DNA of 42,022 nt. Origin: Micractinium sp. NFX-FRZ. Taxonomy: Eukaryota; Chlorophyta; Trebouxiophyceae; Chlorellales; Chlorellaceae. Below are positions 19,133 to 28,016 of the stretch, piece by piece (within the stretch, counting starts at the first letter, position 1; each line of letters starts with the position of its first letter). The DNA lies in NCBI GenBank assembly GCA_029339195.1, contig JAPTJF010000516.1:1-42022 (forward strand). Reading direction: 5' to 3'. The notes beneath the pieces were generated by a model. It worked only from the letters and a program-made list of their open reading frames with translations. It made no database searches and had not been told where the DNA came from. Position numbers and translations under genes: made by a program.

Positions 19133-21848
19133 TCAGAACGCGCCGCCGTTGGCATGCGACTGCCCGCCAGGCGGTTTCTGCAGCATCTGCGTGTATCGTG
19201 CTATCATGTCTGGAGTGACCTGCAGCCGTGGCAGCGATGCAGCGGGAGGACAAGACGAGCAACTGAAGCGGTGAGATGGTGCAGGAAGGGGAAGCAGTGT
19301 TGCCCACCAACAGGCCACCCAGCAGGTTGCGCGAAGCAGCCAAAACAAAGCACTGCTGCATGCCCCAATCCTTGCGCTCCTGGGGCAAGGTAGATGAAGC
19401 ATGCAGAGCGCCCGGCTGCACGCCAAGCCTGACTGCTCACTGGCCTGTTGCAAGGCGTCTGCACCACACCAACACCAGGCCGAGCCCCTCACTCACCCCT
19501 GGCACGAGCGGTATGCTTGGCTGCGGCGCCTGCTGGGCTGCCATTTGCGTGGGAAGGCCGTACAACTGCTGCGCTCCCGCCTGCTGCTGCGGGGCGCCAG
19601 CAAACACGGCCTGCTGCCCAGGCAGTCCATACGGCTGGCCGCCTGCAAACTGCTGCTGCTGCTGCTGCGGTTGTTGCTGATGCTGCTGCCACTGCTGCGG
19701 TTGCTGCTGCTGCTGCCACTGCTGACCTGGCTGCACCGCATACTGCACCGCAGGCTGCTGCTGCACATGCTGCTGCGCTTGCTGGCCGTTGGTCCGCGGC
19801 CAGCCGGCACCTGCCGGCATGCCTGGCAACGGCATGCCGCCTCCTAGCTGTGCAGGCACTGCAAGCGGCTGCTGCTGCATCGCCTGTGGCTGCATGATTT
19901 GCTGCATGCCGGAAGCAGGCGGGAACATGCTCAACGCGCCCGCTGGCTGCGCAGCCGGCATCGACGCCGCCGCCTGCTGCCAGCCCCCCGCTGCTGGCAG
20001 CGCCGCCTGCTGCTGGAAGGACGGCACCCCAAGAGGCAGTGCTGCTGCTGCTGCTGCTGCTGTGTGCCCCCCCGGTGCGGCGTCTAGGCACCAGCTGCGG
20101 CGTTCGTCCTCGGTGAGTGTGTCCTCACTTGCTACCAGTGCTGCCGCAGCTGCCAGCATGGCTGACAGGCGGGCCGCTGCATCAGCAGCTGCGCTGCCCG
20201 GCACGCTGTGGGGCCCACTACCCTGCATACCCAGGGAGGGCACGGCAGGCAGCGCAGGCGGCTGCTTGAGCAGTGTGCACCCTGATGCAGCCGGTGCACA
20301 CACCTTGCAAGCAGCAGCAGGAGCCACGCCCTTGCATGCACGCTGCGCATGCACACGCTGCATGCACGCTCGGCATGCACACACATGCATGCCAGCAAGG
20401 CGCAGCCCACCTCAAAGTACTGCACACTGCTTGCCAGGTCAGCAGCATTGCATGCCAGCTCAGCAAGCTCTGGCGCATGCTGCGCCAGCCCCTCCCACGC
20501 CTCCACCGGCGGCGGCATGCAGGGCGCTGTGACGCCGCCCGTGGCGTGGCCGCCTGCTGGCTCCCAGGAGCCCTGGTTTGCAAGAAGCTGCTGGTAGTGC
20601 CGGCTGTAGGCCGGCAGGCCCCCCCGCCGGTTGGAGCGGCCGCTGCCGGGCGCAGCTGCGGCTGCAAGCAATGGGCGGCACCAGGGGGGGGCACCAGTCA
20701 GACAAGGACAGTGGGTGCAGTGCAGGTCAGGGGCGTCAAGGTGCCACGAAAAACAACAAAACTACAGGACCCAAACAAACCCAAACATGCCCATTTGGGA
20801 GCGGGCGAATGGGTCGCCAGCCCACAGGTCGCCAGGCTATGCACTCTGCTGAGCGCAGCACAGCGCAGCACAGCACAGCACAGCACCGGACATGACATGA
20901 CATCACCGCACAACACAGCATGGCACAACGTGCACCGCGTTTGCAGGCCCGCACGCAGCTGCCCACCTGGCAGCCGCTGCTCCTCCTGCTCTTCCTCAGA
21001 CACCAGGAAATCGTCATCGTCGTCTGTGTCCTCTTTATAGTTGGGCCCACCGCTGCGCCGCTGCGTGCCGTAATAGTCAATCGGAGGCGCCTTCTGCGCT
21101 GCTGCTGCTGCTTTGCCTTTGCCCCGGCCGCCCCTCCTGCACGTGGCGGGCGACCGGCACCAGAGAGGGCAGGGTGAGGGTGAGCAGCGGGGCAGAGCGG
21201 TGTGTGCACCAGTGCAGGGTGGAGGGTGCCGGCAGCACCCACCAGGAGGCAAGCAGGCGGGTACTGCGCAAAGGCAGGCGAGTGCTGCGCAGTCGCCTGG
21301 CGGCCCTCCCACGCACCCTCTCCCGCGGCCGCCCTTGCCCTTGCCGCCGCCGCTGCCTCGGCCGCTGGTGGAGGCCAGCAGGCCGGCCGTCAGCCGGTCC
21401 CGAATGCCACGGTTGTGCTCAGCATCCTCTGCATCACCCGCTGCCAGGGGAGCCGTAATCTCAATGGCCTCCTTGTACTCCTGTAGAGGGCACAACAGGG
21501 TGAGCGGGTGTGGTGAGGCCAGGACGGCAGATGGCGCAGGTTTGAGGCGCAGTTGGGCACCGACGGGCAGGCGGGGGTGGGCTGTGCTCTGCAGGCAGGC
21601 AGCACAGCGTGCAGTCTGTGCGGCACCATGCAGCGGCATCACGCAGCATTCGTTTGAGGCGCAGCACCCACCTCTTCGCTCGCGCTGCATGTCGCCTTGC
21701 GATCATCCGGGTTCTGGTAGCAGTACCACGCCTCATCCTCCTTCACCTCGTACCCCGGGGGCAGTTTGCGCCACTTGTTGCAATTGGGGTTCTCGCACTG
21801 CGCCCAGCTCTCCTGCACAATCACGGGCAGCAGCCCAGGCGCTGCCAT
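19133..21848 (-). CDS. CW-type zinc-finger protein with Gln/Ala-rich C-terminal region, 6 exons, 537 aa
   Basis: Exons from the start: 21672-21848, 21317-21480, 20967-21136, 20411-20661, 19497-20261, 19133-19219. The acceptor of exon 5 is the least certain; CAG at 20262-20264 keeps phase. Residues 15-54 form a CW domain: Trp15, Cys18, Cys23, Trp26-Arg27, LPP, Trp41, Cys43 and Cys54. CW domains bind zinc and read methylated histone H3 Lys4, so a nuclear chromatin role is likely. Next come a short acidic-helical part, a Gly/Arg/Lys-rich segment (GRGSGGGKGKGGRGRG), an acidic patch (DTDDDDDFLVSEEEQEE) and a basic GRSNRRGG. A long tail rich in Gln, Ala, Pro and Met follows, ending with TPDMIARYTQMLQK. 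The poly-Gln is written with CAG-type codons, so it may vary in length. Its partners are unknown; the CW call is firm. Confidence 0.88.
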
Positions 21849-22604
21849 GGTGCCCCACTGCCGCCGCTCGCGCTCGGGCGGTGGCGGTGCGGTGGCGGCG
21901 GCACCCGCTGCTGCTGCTGCTGCAGCGAGTGAAGGCTGACCAGCTGGGGCTGTAATGTATACAGAACGCCTACTGCGCCTGCCGCTGCTCTACAGCAGCC
22001 AAGTTTTTAGCTGCAAGTGGGTGCCGGCTGCGGCTAGTGATCGGGTTCGTCAATCGCTTGTGTTGGTCCCTGAGGGCAGCAGTCTAATAGCAGAAATGAC
22101 GGAGGAGCTGCCAAGAGCCGTCAGCCGCTTAGCTGGTTGCCGGGACGGTCATGCACTTGGCACGTCGCGTGTAGAGCGTCTACCCCCCAGTGGCACGCCC
22201 AAACAAGGCCTATGGGCAGCCTGGAGCAGAAAGTTGATGGCGATGGAGGGCAATGGAGACTGAAGCGGGAAAAAATGGGCATCATGACGACGAGAAAGCA
22301 GGAGCAGAATGGCGGACAGGGCGCAGCCTCCCGGCACTGTACCTTCAATTCTAAGGCATCAGGGCACATAAAGGCATTGTTGTGCTGGCAAGCCGAGCTG
22401 CCGCCCCGCCCCCCGACACTGGGTGTTTCGGCCGAAAGCGTGTGCCGCATCGCGAAGGGCAGCAGTCCCTCTGGCACGTCGGTGAGTTGGATCAACGATC
22501 CGTGATGGCCGTGCAGGTCAGGTCACAGCCCAGGGCTGGTGCAGACAGTCGCCGTTGCCCGTCACGCCACCCGCCTCCGCCTGCCTCTGGCTGCCCGCAG
22601 GCAC
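21849..22604. other. Divergent promoter region between the CW and PITH genes
   Basis: The CW gene starts at 21848 on the minus strand and the PITH gene at 22605 on the plus strand. The 756-base gap includes a (CTG)n-like stretch at 21907-21925, probably in the CW leader. A less GC-rich middle lies at about 21950-22320. Open frames here show no splice-consistent coding chain. The PITH leader may include an intron, since several AG sites lie just before the ATG. Confidence 0.45.
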
Positions 22605-25019
22605 ATGCCACCCTCTTTCCAGGGTTGCTGCGCACACGACCATGACTGCGAGGCACAGGATTGCAGTAGCGCGTGGTCGCTATACAAGCACATTGACACA
22701 CAACGGGTGCGTTTGGGCGTTGGCGACGGGCACGGTGCGGCGGCGCCAGGGCTACGGTGCCAGTGCATTCATTCTGCAGCACAAGACAATGCAAAGGGCG
22801 AGCCCTGCGTGCAGTGCAACATGCAGCGCGGATGTACTGCACGCACATTGTTGTGCGGGCCAATGGAGCGCAGCAGCATATTGGACAGACCTCCCCGCCT
22901 GCCGCGCAGGTGCGCTGCCTAAACGAGGCCGTCGACGGCTCCTGCAGAAAAGTGTTCAAGCCCTGGCATCGGCGGCTAGAGCCCGCCAGTGACAACGGCG
23001 AGCAGCTAGGTGAGCTGGCTGCACGGGTTCGTAAGACTGCGGCCAGCGCTGGCACTGGGCACCTGGGTGCATCCACCAATGTGCCCGCCTGAAGAGGTTC
23101 GGCACATGCATGGGCTGGGCACCTGCTGGCACCTGCTGCGCTGCCATGCGCCACTTCTGCAGAGCCATGCCGCACACGCGTTTGCCTCCCATGCACTGCC
23201 TCACTGTTGCCATTCATTTGGGCCGTTGTCCCGCTGCTGCAGGTGCGCCTCCCGTCTCTCCCTCAGCCACCCAGGACCTCCCCCTCCAACCGCACCCCTG
23301 CAGATAGTGAAGAAGACGATCCCGAGCTGCTGCTGCACGTGCCCTTTGACGGGGCAGTGAAGCTGACGGGCATCACAGTGGTTGGGGGCCCCGACGGCAC
23401 TGCACCCGCCAAGCTCAAGGTGCGGCGCCGCAGGGGGGGTGTGGGGGGGAGGGCGGGGGGGAGGAGGGCCCACCCTTCAGACGGAGGAAGCGCGGGCGGG
23501 GGAGGCGGTGAAAGGGCGGGTATGCGACTGCGTAGGCAGGCCGCAGCTTTTTGGCACCAAGTGAACAGCAAGTTGAGCAGCCAGCATACCTCTCCCACTC
23601 CCCCTGCCGCTCTCCCCCTCCCCCACCCTCACCTCATCCGCCCAGGTCTACACCAACCGCGACGACCTCGACTTCTCAACCGTGGCAGACCTGCCGGCGG
23701 TGCAGGAGTGGGACCTGCTGGAGAATGTGGGCGGCCTGATCGAGTACCCCACGCTGTGAGCGAGTGCATGCTGCGTAAGGTGGAATTGGCTGAGGTTGAT
23801 GGCGGGGTGGGTGCAGGCTGGGGGATGCATTGGCTCAGGCTGGGGGAGGGGTGGGATGCCGCAGGGTGGGGCCTGCTGAAGAGTGCGGCCGGCCTTATCG
23901 AGTGCCCCAGGCTGAAGTGAATGCAGTGTTTGAGGGGTCTCCTTGATGTGTTGGACAGGTGACTGGTGGGTGAGGGTTGAAGGAGGGGCGGCAGGTTGCA
24001 GGGGTGGGACCTGGCGGCGGCCTGATCAAGTACCCCACGCTGTGAGTTGGGGCATGCTGTGTTTGGGGGGCGGTGAGGGGTGAGCTGGCTCAGGCTGGGG
24101 GAGGGGTGGGATGCCGCAGGGTGAAGCGTGCGCGCGGCCTGAATGAGTACCCCATGCACGCTGTGGTTGAACGCCGTGTTTCCGGGTTGGGCGGCAGGTG
24201 GGACTTCATGGGCAAGGAAGGAGGGCGGGGTGGTGGGAGCTCCGGCGTGGGGCCTGCTGACATCTGGGCGACCGACTGATTCCGTGTGCTCCACGCTGTG
24301 AGCGCTGGAAGGGGCGATGGGACGGGCGGGGCCTGAGAGTGGCTGAGGCCGGGCACGAACGAGGCATGGCAGACGTGGGGCCGGGGCGGGCGCCTGCCAC
24401 TTGCTCTCGCGATGCCTGAACAACATTGCACGCGCCTGCCGACCCCGCAGAGCTGCCAAGTTCAATGGCATCCACTCCCTGGACCTCTACTTCCCCGCCA
24501 ACCACGGCGCCGGCCACACCACCATCACTTTCATCGGCCTGCGGGGGGAGTTCAGCGAGCGCAAGCGGCAGGCGGTGGAGGCGGTGTATGAAGCCAAGCC
24601 CATGCCGCAGGTGGGGCGGGCTCCCGCCTTCTGTTGAGCATGCCGAACGGTTGTGCGAGGGAGGTGGCGGAGGCGGTGCATGAAGCCTGGCTGCTTAGGC
24701 CACTGGTGGGTTGCACAGTGTTCAGACATATGGCAGGTCGGGGCGTAGACGGTGTATCAGGCTGAGCCGACGTCGGGTCTGCTTGGGTGGCTTGGTGGGT
24801 GAGCAAGTGGCCAGGGGTGGCCAGGGGGTGGCCAGGTGTCAGCGGGGCCGAGGTGTGCCTGGGGGGCTGGGCGTGATGTGATGCATGGGCAAACCAACTG
24901 GTGAATGAGCGCTGCCGCAGCTGGCTCACTGCCGCTTCCACCTGGTCCTCTCCTTCTTATCCGTGCAGGATCACAAGGTGCCAGGCGACCAGGGGGCGGG
25001 GTGGCACCTGGGCATGTGA
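22605..25019 (+). CDS. PITH domain-containing protein (PITHD1-like), 6 exons, 212 aa
   Basis: Exons 22605-22706, 22910-23009, 23304-23419, 23646-23755, 24451-24610 and 24969-25019, all GT-AG and in phase; the length equals that of animal PITHD1 (about 211). The N-terminus CCAHDHDCEAQDCSSAWSLY has the Cys/His-rich leader of the family. Next come KHIDTQRVRCLNEAVDGS, VFKPWHRR, the DPELLLHVPFDGAVKLTGI strand, GLIEYPTLAAKFNGIHSL, and TTITFIGLRGEFSERKR near the end. PITH is the C-terminal domain of thioredoxin-like proteins and is a proteasome-interacting beta-sandwich. Single-domain members are thought to work with the 26S proteasome, though their role in algae is untested. The protein ends WHLGM, shorter than the animal tail. 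The intron after exon 4 contains four decayed copies of that exon's end, and the next intron holds copies of the exon 5 end. Confidence 0.93.
23858..24303 (+). repeat. Four decayed copies of PITH exon 4 end with donor, in the following intron
   Basis: The real edge reads GGCCTGATCGAGTACCCCAC, then GCT and the GTGAGC donor. Copies lie near 23890-23925 (GGCCTTATCGAGTGCCCCAG), 24012-24048 (GGCCTGATCAAGTACCCCAC, with its GTGAGT donor intact), 24135-24172 (GGCCTGAATGAGTACCCCAT) and 24255-24303 (ending CACGCTGTGAGCGC). Intron sequence between the copies (GGCTGGGGGAGGGGTGGGAT) is repeated too, so the unit spans the exon/intron border and is roughly 120-130 bases. Confidence 0.88.
24655..24775 (+). 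repeat. Decayed copies of PITH exon 5 end in the following intron
   Basis: The exon end contains GGAGGCGGTGTATGAAGCCA. The intron holds GGAGGCGGTGCATGAAGCCT near 24670 and a weaker GTAGACGGTGTATCAGGCTG near 24745. The second is shorter and has a stop in the original frame. Confidence 0.7.
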
Positions 25020-27139
25020 TGTTGATCACACCCCCGTCGGTAAGGAGTTGTGTTGAGGCAGCTGTCAGCCTCCTATTTGCTCCGCCATGCCTTACGGCCT
25101 GCCGCACCTGTGTTGCATGTCTCTCTCGCTGCTCTGTCTGGTTCACTTTCTGCCAACACCAGCAATGGGCGCCGGCGCCTCGGTGCCTCGAACCCGCCCG
25201 CCAGCGAGGCCGAGGCCTTGCTGGCACACAGCTCCTGCTCTGGCTGCACCACTAACATCATGCTACCGCCTTCATTTCCCCTTGCAGCGGGCAGGACCAG
25301 TCCGCGGACCAACTTCTTCAGCGGCAAAGGTGCGAGGGCGCTGCATGCGCTGCCGAGCTGGCTGCACTGGTCGCTCCCCGCCCCTGCCTGCAACGCCCGC
25401 CCGCCCAGCAGCACAATTCCCTCATGCCGTCCCACCCAGCCCCCGTATCTGGCAGAATCAGTAACATCACTATCACATTGTCCTGCAGGCTTGCTGCTGG
25501 CGTGCAGCCAGCGCAGAAAGCTGCTGCCGCCTGCCAGCGCGGCGTCTGCGGGCGGGGGCGGGGTTGTGCCGCACTGGCAGGCGCCAGCGCCAGCGCGCAA
25601 AAAGCCCCGGCGCGGGCTTGGCTTTGACTACGGCTACAAGATGCAGCTTATGGCTAATGTGACAGAGGTCTGCTTCTGCATCGCCCACTCCCTCAGCGAT
25701 GTCTTCCCCGTAATGATCTTCACCGTCTGTTTCCTCTCCCTTCTGCGTGCTGCCCCTGTTCGGGCTGTAAGCGCATCAGCATGCTGTTGCTGCTCCCTCT
25801 ATCTGTCGTCCCGCAACTCAACACCATGCCCATCTCCAGTCCAGGTCCGCTTTAGTGCACAAAAGCACGGGCAAGTGAAATGCTGCAGAGGTGCACCCCT
25901 TGTTTGTCATGATCCACAAGCCTGCCCGGCGGTGCCTGCTGCAGGGCGGCCGATGTGGCGACGGTGCCGCTGCCGGCTGCGCTCTCTGCAGGGCAGACCA
26001 CCGGTAATTAAACTAATTGGAGTGTCAGGCACAAGCCGGCTAGAGGGCTGCTTCTGCCTCTCCCGTAACGTTACGTCTTTAAGCCAGAGCACAAGAAGTT
26101 GGGGGGGGCACCAGGCAAGCAGGGTGTGGCCGGCGAGATGCAAGAGGAAGGGCACCGATCATCCCATGCTTCCCTGAGCACCGCCCAAGGCTCGACAGGC
26201 GGCGGCTGGTGAAGGAAGTGAGGGTTCAAGGCTTTGGAGCACCTTTTGCTGAGCTGCCCTGCTGGCGGTGTGTGTGTGTGTTACACACACCATGAAGGTC
26301 AACAATGGGATGTCATCGCAAGATGACTAGAGAGGACAGAGACCAGAACAGTGCCGAAAGGAAGGGAACGCAAAGCAAATGCAAGAAATCTGAAACGTGA
26401 GGGGCGGTACTGGCGCCGGCGCCGGCGCCGGAGCCGAGTGCCGTGTGAGGGGAAGGGGAACGTTGCTTGCCCCCGTCTGTAGCTGGCCTTAGCCTCCCAG
26501 CTCACTCCTCTTTGTGAGTCCTTCCGTCACCCGCAGTCATGGCGTGGTAGCAGTGGTCGTGGTGGCTGATCCTGTGCCACCGCTGCTGAGCAAGGCTGGG
26601 CTGCAGGCCATGCTGGCGGCCAAGTGGTCCGGCGGGCGCTTGCCGTCTAGTGTCTTAGTGTTTATGTGGGTGAAGGCGCTCGGGGCGCACCTCGCGGCAC
26701 GGGCGGGTGCGCTTGCTGGGCAAGGCAGCCACGAGGAGTGAGGGCAGGGGCAGGGGCAGGGGCAGGCGAGGGCCCAGGGCATACGCTGTCCGTGGCCGCC
26801 TTGGCGCCGGCCGTTGCATCCGCCCGCCTGGCGGCAGCGGCACTCTGTAGATGAGTAGGCAGCAGAGTGCTCCCAAGCAGCGACAGCCCAGGGCATGCAC
26901 ATTGCCTCCAGTTCATTCGTCAATATTGCACGGTTGCCCACTAGCTCCGAGCCCCTTCTGGCCACACACCTGCTCCACCTCCTGCCACAGCGCGCTGGCC
27001 ACCCCATGCCGTGCACGCCCTGCGTAATGTTGTGCTGTTCTTCTCTGGACCAAGCGCCCCTGCCAAACCGTGTGCTTGCGATTTCACCCCGTGCGGCCTC
27101 CATTGGGGTGGCCACCCCTGACTGGCTTGTTTGCTGGCA
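25020..27139. other. Gene-poor stretch, presumed 3' UTR of the PITH gene followed by intergenic DNA
   Basis: No supported gene. A TGTAA at 25766-25770 could end the PITH transcript, though it is far downstream. A plus-strand frame is open for about 375 codons (25050-26177). It has no ATG near its start and is Cys/Ser/Pro-rich with no family match, and its codons look like by-products of GC-rich DNA. It contains a basic and then aromatic run around 25585-25670 (ARKKPRRGLGFDYGYKMQLM) that I cannot explain. An imperfect (GT)n palindrome lies at 26267-26291, and a (GGCGCC)n run at about 26412-26432. Confidence 0.4.
26267..26291. repeat. (GT)n/(AC)n palindrome
   Basis: GGTGTGTGTGTGTGTTACACACACC forms a near-perfect inverted repeat around a central TGTTA. 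It could fold into a hairpin or Z-DNA. It contains no neighbouring splice site or gene border that I can link to it. Confidence 0.7.
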
Positions 27140-27508
27140 ATGATCGACATTGAACAAAGACACAAGGAAAGGCAAGAAAGAGAGGAGCTGCAAGGAGTAG
27201 GAGGAGGGAGTTATGCTAGGGTTTCAGAGCTAGCAAGAGACAAAAGGCAACGCAAGAAGTACCGTCCCAAACAGGTGGGAGAATATTACACAGTGTACGT
27301 AACAGCAGAGGACGGGGTGGCACCTGGGCCCAGCACCCCCCGCCGGCCAGGGCAGCTTCACAGCTGGCAGCCTCGTCCATGCGTCATGGCCTGCCGCACC
27401 CTTGTTGCATTTCTGCACAAGGAAATACTCTGGATTGTTTATAATCTGTCAGACGCCAGCTCCTCAGTGAGATGGACTTGCACTGGTGGGCCAGCGCCCT
27501 GGAAATAA
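27140..27508 (+). CDS. Candidate 122-aa ORF in an unusually purine-rich segment; doubtful gene
   Basis: An ATG at 27140 opens a frame that begins MIDIEQRHKERQEREELQ, then a Gly-rich turn, SELARDKRQRKKYRPKQVGE and YYTVYVTAEDG. For about 170 bases the DNA is clearly poorer in G+C and richer in purines than anything around it, and it reads as a charged, helical protein. From about 27310 the frame runs into DNA that matches the end of the PITH gene, so the rest of the frame is not likely to be real coding sequence. It could be a relic exon, a piece of a mobile element or foreign DNA. I recognise no family. No start context or splice sites settle it. Confidence 0.2.
   Translation: MIDIEQRHKERQEREELQGVGGGSYARVSELARDKRQRKKYRPKQVGEYYTVYVTAEDGVAPGPSTPRRPGQLHSWQPRPCVMACRTLVAFLHKEILWIVYNLSDASSSVRWTCTGGPAPWK
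27310..27425 (+). pseudogene. Diverged duplicate of the PITH last exon and its 3' flank
   Basis: GGGGTGGCACCTGGGC here matches the last coding bases of the PITH gene at 24999-25013. The similarity goes on through CACCCCCGTCGG/CACCCCCCGCCGG, GCAGCTGTCAGCCTC/ACAGCTGGCAGCCTC, and CGGCCTGCCGCACCTGTGTT/TGGCCTGCCGCACCCTTGTT, with a deletion relative to 25004-25125. The stop codon of the original is not kept. It looks like a truncated local duplicate about 2.3 kb downstream. Confidence 0.65.
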
Positions 27509-28016
27509 AGCTCCGGTGCAAGGTGCGCTCGGCCGTGGCGTCTGCGCGGCGTGCCCAGCTGGCAGCCAGAAGGGTACTACAAGGCCCACGCATTGGCAGA
27601 TACAATACCGCTGCGTGAGGACCTGCGAGGGGGCAATCAAGTGTTCCAGGGCCGCTCAGTGGTGACAGTGAAGTGCCCCTTGCTTTCGGCCGTCTGCCCA
27701 AGCTCAGTGCCCCTTTGTTGCTGCTCCGACGGCTCCACTCGAGATCAGCTGTGCAGCCTGCTGAGGGCAGCGACACCCCCGAGGGCCCACGCTAGCTTTG
27801 CTGGAAGCCCTTGCCTCCGCTGGAGAGTGCGACGCTTGGCTTCTGCTATTCGGTATGTGCATCGGCCTGGACTTGTTGTGCGATGGCATTGGCAAGCTCC
27901 CGCAGCGGAGGGGCCTCGCTACACTGGGCGGTGCCCTAGCCAGGCCGCCGCTGCCACCGCTCTCCCGCCTGCTCTGCCGCTACTCCTCCGATTGCCCTAC
28001 AGGGGCCTCACTCCCA
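27509..28016. other. Promoter/leader region of the mARC gene
   Basis: No coding chain is visible. The stretch lies between the PITH-like duplicate and the ATG at 28017, and presumably holds the promoter and 5' UTR of the mARC gene. The last ~120 bases are C/T-rich. Confidence 0.4.

Noticed and set aside
25050..26177. A 375-codon plus-strand open frame after the PITH gene
   Set aside because: It has no ATG near its start, no splice support, Cys/Ser/Pro-rich composition and no recognisable domain. I kept it as a note in the intergenic entry only.
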